Shown piece after piece: positions 1 to 9,998 of a stretch of DNA of 64,000 bases; within the stretch, counting starts at the first letter, position 1; each line of letters starts with the position of its first letter. Source of the stretch: Takifugu bimaculatus (Eukaryota > Chordata > Actinopteri > Tetraodontiformes > Tetraodontidae); assembly GCA_004026145.2 (NCBI GenBank), contig CP034992.1, forward strand, positions 18,492,984 to 18,556,983, given 5' to 3'. A program made the position numbers and the translations under genes. The notes beneath the pieces were generated by a model that saw only the letters and a program-made list of their open reading frames with translations, made no database searches and was not told the origin of the DNA.

Positions 1-62
<62 letters not shown>
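1..62. repeat. (TG)n microsatellite
   Basis: An almost pure TG dinucleotide run opens the window and is followed by a short GTGCGCACAC alternating purine-pyrimidine stretch. It is a simple repeat with no coding potential. Confidence 0.97.
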
Positions 63-131
63 TGAGTGTGCGCACACATGCAATTATTGCAAATACATTG
101 GAAACAAAAACACAAATTTGATGTAATAAAA

Positions 132-193
132 TGTAATACTACCACTACTAATATTACTACTAATAATAATTATAGTAATAATAATAATAATAC
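132..193. repeat. AT-rich trinucleotide repeat (ACT/TAA)n
   Basis: Imperfect ACT units pass into TAA/AAT units. The DNA from 194 to 640 is AT-rich up to about 480 and then mixed. I see no gene, RNA or transposon end in it. Confidence 0.85.
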
Positions 194-640
194 CGAGATT
201 TCAGTGCCACGACAAGTAAATCGGTTACTTGAATATAAAATATGAACAAGTTCATTCATCACTATTGTGTAATTTAATTTATGAAAAACTAGCTTGACAA
301 GATATGAGTATATTGTAGCATGACAAATACAGTACATTATAATTTAGGGCCAATTATAACACGTTCCTTGCTAATTTAGGACACAATTGACCACAGCCTA
401 TGCACAATTACGAAAAGTTTCCTCATTAATTTAGTAGGAAATCAAGCCCAAACTTACCTTCAGCGAAGTTTACCAAAGAATGAACCAAGAATGGCCGATC
501 CTCCGGAGAGGAGCCGCTCTTCATAGAAACGGCAGAACAGCGCCACGGGATGATAGCGGCCGGAAATATATTGCGTCCGTAGTGGTTTAGCACTACCATT
601 GAAAATGAATGGGAAACGGTTTAGGGCCGTTTAGCTAAAC

Positions 641-690
641 AACTCTCGATCCCCGCGCGGGAGGCCCGGGTTCGATTCCCGGCCAATGCA
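641..690 (+). pseudogene. tRNA-Gly-like 3' half
   Basis: The segment GCGGGAGGCCCGGGTTCG and what follows match the anticodon 3' stem, variable loop, T arm and acceptor 3' strand of eukaryotic tRNA-Gly (CCC/GCC), ending in GGCCAATGCA. The intact T arm carries a B-box-like GGTTCGATTCC. The expected 5' half (acceptor strand and D arm with A box) is not found upstream, the anticodon stem has a mismatch, and the base before the anticodon is not T. It is probably a truncated copy or a tRNA-derived retroposon head, not a working tRNA. Confidence 0.6.
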
Positions 691-831
691 TAACATTTTT
701 ATCTTAATCTTATGTTTTATTGAATTTGATCATATGAGAACACACTATAGCTTTTTTTAGCGGGTGTGTGTGTGGGGGGGATTCTTCCGCCGCTAGTAGG
801 CGCCTTTTTCCCCTTTAGACTCAGCGACACT

Positions 832-876
832 GCGCTCTCTCTCTCTCTCTCTCGCTCTCTCTCTCGCTCTCTCTCC
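832..876. repeat. (CT)n microsatellite
   Basis: CT dinucleotide run with occasional G interruptions, followed by TATATA. Simple repeat. Confidence 0.9.
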
Positions 877-1144
877 TCTATATATCGCTTACGAAGGTGA
901 ACAGCGTTTGTGTTTTAATGCTTAAAGTTACTGTGCATACATAAGCTGTTATTTTCTATAGTCAACTACAATCTGCCATGTCTCCAAAGATGTACTCATC
1001 CTCTGGTGGTTTCTGCAGGTGTGGGAAGACCTCAAGTAATTGTTGGCACAGTGGACAGCATTTCATCTTTTTCTCGTGAATCTGCTGCAAGGCCTGTGGA
1101 AAGACCTGGTTTGCTGACAACCCTCGATGGCTGGAGAAGCTGCC

Positions 1145-1223
1145 TAACCGTTCATCATCAGAGCAGATCAAAGACAGTGTTCTGTAGAACCAGCCACTGA
1201 AACAGCAGCGCTAGTGGGAATGC
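1145..1223. repeat. dispersed repeat, first copy
   Basis: About 79 bp beginning TAACCGTTCATCATCAGAGC recurs at 3342-3420 with a few substitutions. The second copy lies just beyond the end of the first coiled-coil block, so this is probably an older flank of the same duplication. A 69-codon minus-strand open frame at 962-1171 overlaps it, but I recognise no protein there. The DNA from 1224 to 1528 holds nothing I can name. Confidence 0.6.
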
Positions 1224-1528
1224 TAGTTTTGTTGTTTTTCTCCAATTGTATTTAGTCTTTTAGTTGAATATTTAAGTCAGCAATTAAGTCATCAGAAATC
1301 TACCCCCAATGTGCCTACGACACATCAACTGAAAGCACTTTCAAACTTTTCTGTCTTGTTGAAGCGTCTGTGGTCCCACTCAGTTGCTCTAACTTCATTT
1401 TATTACACCTATTCAACATTTAGAAAAAGCTCAGTGTGTCCTATTGCTGTGGTAATTGTTCATTTTGCTGGAGATGGACTTAAAAGGATGCACTGATTGA
1501 ATGGTAAAACGGCTAGCACAATAAAATA

Positions 1529-3307
1529 TCAATGTATTTTAATTATAACAGAAAATGGCAAAAATGACAGAATGCATAAAATAAATGAAAGCAGATGCAC
1601 ATGGGGGTGTGAACACCTTCATCTTCTGCTGGATTCAAAGAGTGTTTGCATTTTTTACATTTTTAAATAAGGATGCAAATAATTTGAGCAGTCTGAAATT
1701 ATTGAATTACAATATTAATGGAAAAACTCACTTTAGGATCCCACAATTATGTTGTGAATTACTTCAGCATAAAAAAATACCCAAAAACTAAAAGCCATTA
1801 GATACATAGAACATTTTTTCCAGGACAACTTCTGCATTTATGAAGCCCCGTGATTTCAGGAAACAGTCTTCTTCAGACCAGTGGCCCAGAAGGAGCCTCT
1901 GGGTTTAGGATTAGGGGAAGGGAATGCGTTTACTCTTGGTGGAACGGCCGAGGGGAGGGGTCCAGAGCCGGGCGGCAAGGCAGAGGTACCGATGAGGGGC
2001 GAGCGGCAGACGAGTCGAGGCCAGGCAGAGGAGTCGAAGCCGGGGAAGCAGATTATAGCTGGAGCCACGGAGGCAGAGTGCGTGGTCGGAGACAGGAAGC
2101 AGGCAGGTTTCCTGGGGAACAGGCGAGGCGGGCAGGATGAAGACAGGCAGGTCTGGGATGAGCTGCAGCGGAGCTGACAGGTGAGGGGAGTTGGCCTGAT
2201 GAGGTGGGAGTGGCTGACAGGTAGAGTGGAAAACTACTGAGGGCAGGAAGCAAGGAAAGGTGGTGGAGTTCACTTTTTCCAAAATTTTAGAATCCTGCTC
2301 CAGACCCCTTTCTTCTTCTTCTTTTTCTCCTTCTTTTCAATGTAGTTCTGATGAAAGGAGGAATTGGTTTTAGTTTTCACATCCACACATTTAAACTTCC
2401 AAAACCAGGAGTGACGGGACAAACAAATCTGCGGCTGCTTACCCAAAGCTGCTGGAAGTTCTCTTGGAAGCGCTCAGTTTCCTGCTTCCTCTCCTCCTCT
2501 TGCTGTTTGCGCAGGGTCTCTTGTTCGTGGAGTTTCTCCTCCAGCTCCGACTGGTGTTTTCTCCAGCCGCTGAGCTTCGGTCTGCCAGGACTCGATCAAC
2601 GTGGTCAGCTGCTTCTTCAAGCAGTCGTCCCTCTCTTCCCTCATCCCTCTCTCAAGCTGCTGTCTCAGCTTCTCCTCTCTCTCACGCATCTCACGCTGGT
2701 CCTTCTCTTTCTCCTCCAGGAGCTTCCTCTGGAATTCTTCCTGCACGCCAATGAGCCTCTGCCTCATCCACGCCTCCATCTGCTGTTCTTTTTCTGAGAA
2801 TTGCAGTTTCAGAGCCTCTTCTTTCTTGGAGAGCTCTACGTGGTCTCCGTGCTCCGGACTCTGGTGGCTGTCATTGGTTCCACTGCGCAACTTCTCCTCC
2901 AGATCAGAGCACTTGTCTTGGCTGACTGTGAGATCAGCCCTTGCCTGGTTCAGCTGGGTCAGGGCTGTCCATATGAGCCACTGTTCTTATCTGGCGCCTT
3001 TCGGTGCTCCGGCTCAACTGCTCGTCCTTCTCAGCCAGCTGTTCTTTTAGCTGCCTGACTTCATGCTGAAGCTCCGTCACTGACCTCAGCAGCTTTTTGT
3101 TCTCTTCCTGTATCTTCTCCATTGGTCTTCCTGTTCTTACTTTTTTGTTTAAAATGTAGATCACTTTAGCAGCTTCTGTTATGTTATTCTGTTATGCTGT
3201 TTCACTAACACAAGTAGATAGTTTAAGTATATAAGGATTTATGTTTAGGACTAGAGTTTTAGTCTTTGGTGTTGTGCCTTTAATGTCCTTTTTTGTCAGG
3301 CTTTGAC
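1529..3307. repeat. segmental duplication, copy 1 (coiled-coil gene block)
   Basis: This 1.78-kb stretch matches 4617-6392 nearly base for base, at an offset of about 3,085-3,088. Both begin TCAATGTATTTTAATTATA and both end GTCAGGCTTTGA. Each copy holds a GC-rich part (about 1880-2200 here), the last exon and the preceding coiled-coil exon of a minus-strand gene, and AT-rich upstream DNA. Differences are mostly single bases and short indels, so the duplication is recent. Confidence 0.93.
2270..3164 (-). pseudogene. coiled-coil protein gene, last two exons, copy 1 (frame-broken)
   Basis: The gene reads on the minus strand. The larger exon (about 3164 to 2443) encodes a long charged heptad-like region rich in Glu, Lys, Gln and Arg, with runs such as EEKEKDQREMREREEKL, and ends at a TTTGG|GTAAGC donor. 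The last exon (2347-2270) follows a CTTTCATCAG acceptor, keeps phase 0, and encodes a lysine-rich tail ending ILKFWKK and a TGA stop. Compared with copy 2 at 5368-6218, this exon has at least two frame breaks (near 2575 and 2965). The family is not certain. A coiled-coil C-terminus after a GTPase domain, as in fish GIMAP-like proteins, is one possibility, but no GTPase exon is seen. It may be a true pseudogene or carry sequencing indels. Confidence 0.6.
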
Positions 3308-3341
3308 AAGGCTTTATGGTTTTGTCAGGCTTTAAAAGTTT

Positions 3342-3420
3342 TAACCGTTCATCATCAGAGCACATCAAAGACAGTGTTCTGTAGAACCAGCCAATGGAAC
3401 AGCAGCACTACAGGGAGTGC
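3342..3420. repeat. dispersed repeat, second copy
   Basis: Matches 1145-1223 with a few changes. It lies between the first coiled-coil block and the Tc1 relic. The remaining DNA from 3421 to about 3590 is AT-rich with no recognised content. Confidence 0.6.
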
Positions 3421-3589
3421 AGAATTTTTAGGCAAGTTGTAATTTTGAGGATTCATTTTATTATTGAACAACAGCCATGTTCTTAATGAACCCAAAAGAC
3501 TCATTAATATTAAAGCTTGAATATTTTTGGGAGTTGGAGTGGGGCTTTTTTAGTTTTAGCTACTTTAGGAGGATATCTGTGTGCAGGTG

Positions 3590-4616
3590 ACTATTACTTT
3601 GCGCATAATTATTAGGCAACTTAACAAAAAACGAATATATACCCATTTCAATTATTTATTTTCACCAGGGAAACCAATATAACAGCTCAACAATCACAAA
3701 TATACATTTCTGACATTCAAAAACAAATCAGTGACCAGTATAGCCACCTTTCTTTGCAAACACACTCAAAAGCCTGCCATCCATGGATTCTGTCGGTGTT
3801 TTGATCTGTTCACGATCAACATTGCGTGCAGCAGCAACCACAGCCTCCCAGACACTGTTTCCCCTCCTTGTAAATCTCACATTTGATGAGGGACCACAGG
3901 TTCTCTGTGGGGTTCAGATCAGGTGAACAAGGAGGCCATGTCATTAGTTTTTCTTCTTTTAGGCCCTTTCTTGCCAGCCAGGCTGTGGAGGCACTTGGAT
4001 GCGTGTGATGGAGCATTGTCCTGCATGAAAGTCATGTTTTTCTTGAAGGATGCAGACTTCTTCCTGTACCACTGCTTAAAGAAGGTGTCTTCCAGAAACT
4101 GGCAGGAGGACTGGGAGTTGAGCTTTAATCCATCCTCAACCCGAAAAGGCCCCACAAGCTCATCTTTGATGATACCAGCCCATATCAGTACCCCACCTCC
4201 ACCTTGCTGGCGTCTGAGTCGGACTGGAGCCGTCTGCCCTTTACCGATCCAGCCACGGGCCCATCCATCTGGCCCATCAAGACTCACTCTCATTTCATCA
4301 GTCCATAAAACCCTAGAAAAATCAGTCTTGAGATATTTCTTGGCCCAGTCTTGACTTTTCAGCTTGTGTCTTGTTCAGTGGTGGTCGTTTTTTAGCCTTT
4401 CTTACCTTGGCCATGTCTCTGAGTATTGCTCACTTGTGCTTTTGGGCACTCCAGTGATGTTGCAGCTCTGAAATATGGCCAAACTGATGGCAAGTGGCAT
4501 CTTGGCAGCTGCACGCTTGACTTTTCTCAGTTCATGGGCAGTTATTTTGCAGCCTTGGTTTTTCCACACGCTTCTTGCGACCCTGTTGACTATTTTGAAG
4601 GAAACGCTTGATTGTT
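3590..4616 (-). mobile_element. Tc1/mariner transposon relic with broken transposase
   Basis: Minus-strand fragments give a Tc1-like transposase in order. The helix-turn-helix N-terminal region lies at 4620-4402. The catalytic core at 4293-3919 includes MTFMQDNAPSHAS, and the C-terminal core at 4016-3816 includes PPCSPDLNPTENLWSLIK. The Asp and Glu spacing fits the DD34E class. At least two frameshifts separate the fragments, so it cannot encode active enzyme. One end is near 3600, with the terminal-like GCGCATAATTATTAGGCA. The other end is cut at 4616, where the second coiled-coil block begins, so the transposon boundary and the duplication boundary coincide. Confidence 0.88.
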
Positions 4617-6392
4617 TCAATGTATTTTAATTATAACAGAAAATGGCAAAAATGACAGAATGCATAAAATAAATGAAAGCAGATGCACATGGGGGTGTGA
4701 ACACCTTCATCTTCTGCTGGATTCAAAGAGTGTTTGCATTTTTTACATTTTTAAATAAGGATGCAAATAATTTGAAGCAGTCTGAAATTATTAAAATATT
4801 GAATTACAATATTAATGGAAAAACTCACTTTTAGGATCCCACAATTATGTTGTGAATTACTTCAGCATAAAAAAATCCCCAAAAACTAAAAGCCATTAGA
4901 TACATAGAACATTTTTTCCAGGACAACTTCTGCATTTATGAAGCCCCGTGATTTCAGGAAACAGTCTTCTTCAGACCAGTGGCCCAAAAGGAGCCTCTGG
5001 GTTTAGGATTAGGGGAAGGGAATGGGTTTACTCTTGGTGGAACGGCCGAGGGGAGGGGTCCAGAGCCGGGCGGCAAGGCAGAGGTACCGATGAGGGGCGA
5101 GCGGCAGACGAGTCGAGGCCAGGCACAGGAGTCGAAGCCGGGGAAGCAGATTATAGCTGGAGCCACGGAGGCAGAGTGCGTGGTCGGAGACAGAAAGCAG
5201 GCAGGTTTCCTGGGGAACAGGCGAGGCGGGCAGGATGAAGACAGGCAGGTCTGGGACGAGCTGCAGCGGAGCCGACAGGTGAGTGGAGTTGGCCTGATGA
5301 GGTGGGAGTGGCTGACAGGTAGAGTGGAAAACTACTGAGGGCAGGACGCAAGGAAAAGTGTTGGAGTTCACTTTTTCCAAAATTTTAGAATCCTGCTCCA
5401 GACCCCTTTCTTCTTCTTCTTTTTCTCCTTCTTTTCAATGTAGTTCTGATGAAAGGAAGAATTGGTTTTAGTTTTCACATCCACACATTTAAACTTCCAA
5501 AACCAGGAGTGACGGGACAAACAAATCTGCGGCTGCTTACCCAAAGCTGCTGGAAGTTCTCTTGGAAGCGCTCAGTTTCCTGCTTCCTCTCCTCCTCTTG
5601 CTGTTTGCGCAGGGTCTCTTGTTCGTGGAGTTTCTCCTCCAGCTCTGACTGGTGTTTTCTCCACCGCTGAGCTTCGGTCTGCCAGGACTCGATCAACGTG
5701 GTCAGCTGCTTCTTCAAGCAGTCGTCCCTCTCTTCCCTCATCCCTCTCTCAAGCTGCTGTCTCAGCCTCTCCTCTCTCTCACGCATCTCACGCTGGTCCT
5801 TCTCCTTCTCCTCCAAGAGCTTCCTCTGGAATTCTTCCTGCGCGCCAATGAGCCTCTGCCTCATCCACGCCTCCATCTGCTGTTCTTTTTCTGAGAATTG
5901 AAGTTTCAGAGCCTCTTCTTTCTTGGAGAGCTCTACGTGGTCTCCGTGCTCCGGACTCTGGTGGCTGTCATTGGTTCCACTGCGCAACTTCTCCTCCAGA
6001 TCAGAGCACTTCTCTTGGCTGACTGTGAGATCAGCCCTTGCCTGGTTCAGCTGGGTCAGGGTGTCCATATGAGCCACTGTTCTTATCTGGCGCCTTTCGG
6101 TGCTCCGGCTCAACTGCTCGTCCTTCTCAGCCAGCTGTTCTTTTAGCTGCCTGACTTCATGCTGAAGCTCCGTCACTGACCTCAGCAGCTTTTTGTTCTC
6201 TTCCTGTATCTTCTCCATTGGTCTTCCTGTTCTTACTTTTTTGTTTAAAATGTAGATCGCTTTAGCAGCTTCTGTTATGTTATTCTGTTATGCTGTTTCA
6301 CTAACACAAGTAGATAGTTTAAGTATATTAGGATTTATGTTTAGGACTAGAGTTTTAGTCTTTGATGTTGTGCCTTTTATGTCAGGCTTTGA
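4617..6392. repeat. segmental duplication, copy 2 (coiled-coil gene block)
   Basis: Second copy of 1529-3307, in the same orientation. It keeps the coiled-coil exon open, so it is the better preserved copy. Its right edge runs into unique DNA at GAACCAGGCATG. Confidence 0.93.
5368..6218 (-). CDS. coiled-coil protein, last two exons, copy 2 (open)
   Basis: Two minus-strand exons stay in frame. Exon 6218-5541 encodes about 226 residues from MEKIQEENKKLLRS, nearly all predicted coiled coil, with alternating hydrophobic and Glu/Lys/Gln/Arg residues and few prolines or glycines. It ends at TTTGG|GTAAGC. The last exon, 5445-5368, follows a pyrimidine-rich CATCAG acceptor and encodes a basic tail (five consecutive Lys, then GVWSRILKFWKK) with a TGA stop. 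The phase is 0 on both sides. The open frame continues upstream of the chosen Met without a clear acceptor, so 6218 may not be the true start. No enzymatic domain is visible and the family is not recognised. The basic, aromatic end could bind membrane or nucleic acid, but that is speculation. Confidence 0.65.
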
Positions 6393-6724
6393 ACCAGGCA
6401 TGTCCAAACCCAGGCAGCAAGTAGCCCTGACCACTCCAGGTGTCCCAGAGGCTGCCTGAAAAGAAAAACGGGAGCTGAAACATGAATTTAATAATCAGGT
6501 GTTTTATTTAGCAGCCCCCTCTGGGATACCTTACGGAGCATATCAATAACAACAAGCCCTAAATGTTGTTCAGGAATTTTATTTATTGGCTTCCAGTACA
6601 TACTCTGCAGATCCAACTAATCAGGACAGTAGCCTAAATGCATTGGCGGTGAGAGCATATACACATTTTAAGCCCCGCCCATCCCTACCCATTGGTCTGC
6701 CCCATACATGTAGCTGGAGCTTAC
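6393..6724. other. no recognised content
   Basis: Mixed-composition DNA between the second coiled-coil block and the FAM169-like exon. No open frame, RNA or transposon end can be supported. Confidence 0.5.
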
Positions 6725-7290
6725 CTTCTCTGTGAAAGACTGTAAAACTGCCCACTTCCCTCCCACACCCACCATCACACCTTTGTGTTTGACCGTGTAG
6801 AAGCCGATCGCCTGACTCTCCCCACAACAGGCTGCAGCTTTCGGTGCGGGGGTGCAGGGAGAAACACACGGTCTCATCCAAAGATCTGTCCACATCCCGA
6901 CTGAGCAGGAACACTATCACCCTCTCCACAATCGACTGGACCTGGAGAGGAAAAACACTGATTTAGGAGGACCAACTGTTCCCACAAGTCCTATATTTAC
7001 CAAAAAATACTACATTCACATGTTCCTGTTGCCTTTCACATAGTTTTGAGGCTCCAGTTGATCCAGTTTCTATCTTCCGTTGCAGTGTACTTTAACTCCA
7101 GGCTCCTCTATTGTACTTTTACCCCTCCACATTTCAGGCCAGTTAATTTACTAAACAATAAGAAGCATAATTTGTTAATCACTGACGTAAAGACGCTCTG
7201 TTACCGATAACAAACCACGTCTGGATTCGACTGTGGTTCGTAATACATCATCCACTGGCCACCACTCGTCATGCAGGTATACAGCCAAGA
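6725..7290 (-). pseudogene. FAM169-like gene fragment, two exons
   Basis: Exon 7290-7205 (86 nt) follows the acceptor TTTTACAACTCAG and encodes AVYLHDEWWPVDDVLRTTV, then ends at TATCG|GTAACA. Exon 6941-6725 (217 nt) follows TTTTTCCTCTCCAG and encodes VQSIVERVIVFLLSRDVDRS, later AIGFYTVKHKG, and ends at GAGAAG|GTAAGC. The spacing, the WW-VDD block and the GFYTVK block resemble the FAM169 family, whose N-terminal half is acetyltransferase-like and whose function is poorly known. Splice phases join. A frameshift near 6795 breaks the second exon, and the residues after it diverge from the family. No other exons are found in the window, so this is a fragment. The family assignment is from memory of the motif pattern. 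Confidence 0.55.
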
Positions 7291-7685
7291 CTGAGTTGTA
7301 AAACACGACACTTTACTGCTTGTCTTTCACGTCTGATGGGGGATCACAAGTCTGGTTCCGGACCTTGTGTTGGGTCACCGGAGGGGTGAAGCGCCAACAG
7401 TGTGCAGTCAGCTCCACCATCTTCAAACAGCTGCAAGCGTGTTACATTGTTTACTGTTATGGTTGTCTGAGGAAAAAAAGGACAGACTAGTTGGTTTTTT
7501 TAACCCCACAATCAAGAGGAACATTCTTGTGACTGAGGATGCAAACTGGTCATAAAAAGCAGTAATAGGTGTTACCTTATTGGTCGTGGAAGATTGGAAT
7601 TCTTTAGTTTTATGAGGTATTTGCTACTGGTACTGTTCAGATGCCAATGTGAGATCTGTGTCGCCCACAACTGGAAGGTCTACGG
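7291..7685. other. no recognised content
   Basis: Single-copy looking DNA upstream of the FAM169-like exons. Short open frames only. Confidence 0.4.
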
Positions 7686-8153
7686 CAGGGCTCGGCAACC
7701 CGCGGCTCGAGAGCCGCATGCGGCTCTTTAGCGCCGCCCTAGTGGCTCTCTGGAGCTTTAGCAAATATAGGGAAAAGATGTGTGAATATATTTTTTGTTT
7801 TAATATAATTTCTGTAGGAGGAAAAACATGACAAACATTCTTAAAGTTTTCCAATGCTGTAAAAATTTGTATAATAAATATTTAATTTCCACATCTCATT
7901 ATAATGGAAGTTAAACTTAAAGCACCACCGTACAGCAGAGTGGTCACGTGGTGCGTCATTCTCTCCAGGATGCTCGTTATGTATTTGTAGCCTAATTATC
8001 ATTTTGATAGTAGGCTAATAAAGCTAATATAGACACTTACAGCATGTGTTGCCTTCATTATAAGGCATTTCAGTTTTTGCGGCTCCAGACGGATTTGTTA
8101 TTGTTTTCTTGGTCCAATATGGCTCTTTCAACAGTTTGCGTTGCCGACCCCTG
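7686..8153. mobile_element. non-autonomous hAT element (468 bp)
   Basis: It begins CAGGGCTCGGCAAC and ends GTTGCCGACCCCTG, near-perfect terminal inverted repeats of the hAT superfamily. The subterminal parts are rich in GCGGCTC/GAGCCGC motifs, as in related elements. The inside is AT-rich with no transposase. The flanking 8-mers (GTCTACGG, GGCTAGAT) match only in part, around a central CTA that fits the usual hAT target preference, so the target-site duplication has decayed. Confidence 0.88.
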
Positions 8154-8213
8154 GGCTAGATAATTATCAGGAACACTGGCGGCCTCTGCTGACCCAGTGG
8201 AAGAGTGCAAAAC

Positions 8214-8333
8214 GCTTACAGCACCTGGTATTCCCAGGCGGTCTCCCCATCCAAGTACTAACCAGGCCCGACCCTGCTTAGCTTCCGAGATCGGACGAGA
8301 TCGGGACGTTCTCTGGGTGGTATGGCCGTAAGC
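8214..8333 (-). rRNA. 5S rRNA copy
   Basis: The reverse complement reads GCTTACGGCCATACCACC at the 5' end and ends CCAGGTGCTGTAAGC, with the internal control region (AGCTAAGCAGGGTCGGGCC, then TGGTTAGTACTTGGATGGG) almost intact. Length is 120, against about 119-120 for vertebrate 5S. There are changes in the loop after CCACCC and an extra G in the GGGGAGACC stretch. A GTTTT run just past the 3' end could serve as a Pol III terminator. It stands alone, not in a cluster, between a hAT element and tRNA-like DNA. It may be a dispersed pseudogene or a 5S-headed retroposon, and expression is uncertain. Confidence 0.88.
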
Positions 8334-8460
8334 GAGAGCAGGTGCAAGAAAATGGCCTTTTGAAGTTAATACACTCAAACTTATTTTCTTGAAACACTTA
8401 TTCTGGTGGAGGTTGTCCATTTTGCTTTGTCACAGAATGAAATCAAGTTTAAAAGCAATG

Positions 8461-8490
8461 TGCCATGGCCGGGAATCGATCCCGGGCCGG
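8461..8490 (-). pseudogene. tRNA-derived fragment
   Basis: On the minus strand this reads CCCGGGATCGATTCCCGGCC followed by ATGGCA, which is a tRNA-Gly-like T arm plus acceptor 3' strand. No 5' half is present. A second T-arm-like piece, GAGTTCGAATCC-like, lies on the plus strand near 8557-8572. These are remnants or parts of a short retroposon near the 5S copy. Confidence 0.4.
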
Positions 8491-8894
8491 TGCGGGCCAG
8501 TTGACAATTGCTGTCACAGACAACCTGATTGAAACCTCCTGAAGACCCCAGAGGGAGAGTTCGAATCCAGCTTTGGGCATTATCAAAGAGAAGATATTTG
8601 ATTGAAAAATTCACGATCATAAAAATGTTTAAAGAGCATAGCAGTGTCTGTGAGGTTTATGAGCCACAAATGCTGCTCTTTTTAGGAGCACAGCCATCTA
8701 TTAAACTGTAGTTTGTGTCATAGCATAGTTTTATTGACAAATTCTAAATTGCAAGTAGCAGATATGAACAGCGAAATGCTACGTTATCTGCTTATTCTGT
8801 TACAAATAATCTGATGAGATAGGTGTGGAGTTAATTCAGTGGGGATAGACAGATGGAATATTAGTGTTGTTAGTATGATACTTGACTTCTTTAG

Positions 8895-9125
8895 ATATTG
8901 TTTTCAATTCAGGAATCTGCCGCCCTTGAGTTGGCTTTGCGAAGACCACTCATAGCAGGAGCCCCGTCTGTCGTCACTGATACAAGCTTTCCAGCGGCAC
9001 TTTTTTCTCCACCAAAAACTCCTTCAATCTCGTTATATATGTCAACTCCCTCCGTTATATATGTCAAACTGCCCTCGTTATATATGTCAACTCCCCTCGT
9101 TATATATGTCAACTCCCCTCGTAGT
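8895..9125 (-). pseudogene. hAT transposase fragment with internal tandem expansion
   Basis: The minus strand encodes KLVSVTTDGAPAMSG, the conserved block around the catalytic region of hAT transposases of the GTF2IRD2/ZBED/SCAND3 type. It is preceded by several copies of an ITRGVDIYNE-like peptide. The peptide repeats come from a 22-bp DNA repeat (next entry). Nothing else of the enzyme is left here. Confidence 0.65.
9029..9122. repeat. 22-bp minisatellite inside hAT coding DNA
   Basis: About four copies of a unit TCGTTATATATGTCAACTCC with small variations. The unit arose within the transposase relic. Copies 2-4 are almost identical, so the expansion is recent. Confidence 0.85.
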
Positions 9126-9399
9126 TGTCTTTAGGGGCAGTAGTGTGAGAAGTTCTTCTCTTGTGGAGAAAGAAACTTTCGTGGTGAAAATGATCTGTCT
9201 TCTTTCTTTTTTTCTGGCCATCTTTTTATGGGTCAGTCATCTCCTCATTTTGCTGCGCCCGCTAGGCTGTTTGGTCGTAGCGATCTGCGTAGGACGCTAC
9301 GTTTTTGGTCATGCGCATCATACTGACCTTTGAACTATACTAGGTCATAGTTCAGTAAGTTCAGTAAGTTTTTTTAAATATATGTTATTTCCAGTTTAT

Positions 9400-9560
9400 G
9401 TGTAAGTGTGATTTAAACAAGAATAGCAAACAAAATAAATTAGATGCAGCTCATTGGCCAGTGGTGCTATTTGAGCTATTTTTAGAACAGGCCGGTGGGC
9501 GACTCATGTGGTTCTGACGGGCGACCGGGTGCCCGCGGGCCAACGTGTTGGTGACCCCTG
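9400..9560. mobile_element. hAT 3' terminal region
   Basis: It ends GTTGGTGACCCCTG, the hAT-type inverted terminus, preceded by GC-rich subterminal DNA (GGGCGACCGGGTGCCCGCGG). The matching other end (CAGGGGTCACC) is not found nearby, so it is a truncated element that may belong with the transposase relic at 8895-9125. The DNA from 9561 to 9998 is AT-rich and may be the tail of the next element. Confidence 0.7.
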
Positions 9561-9998
9561 GTCTAGTGAACCAAACTGAACCAACTGAAAACCTAACAAA
9601 TATTTTCCAATATGATCAGATAATAAAGCAATAGTTTCTTATGGCTCTGTCAGTCATTTTAATTTCAAGAGGCACAAAAGACAAATTTGCTTTCTATAAA
9701 AATCCCCATAACATGAACATTAAATGAATGAAGCGGTATTATTCAAGGCACCATCAGTAGATTTTACTAAATTTACTTCAAAGAAAAAAATTATAACAGC
9801 AATTTTCTATCATTCACTCAACTGAAATATTTTTAGAACATAATTGGATTGAAATACAATAACATAAAGTGCAAAAATCTATGAAGCAAAAACAACACTT
9901 TCTTCAAGGAAAAGGCACATGTGCAGTGAAAATATTGAACTTTAACTTTTAAACTTGAGCTGAGTAATAATTGTAAATGTGTTATTGCAGCTTAATGT

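Noticed and set aside
1850..2282. Open frames on both strands (96-123 codons), repeated at 4948-5380
   Set aside because: GC-rich DNA keeps all frames open. The repetition is explained by the block duplication. No motif is seen.
7624..7854. 76-codon minus-strand frame overlapping the hAT end
   Set aside because: It is a translation of the GC-rich terminal region of the non-autonomous hAT element.
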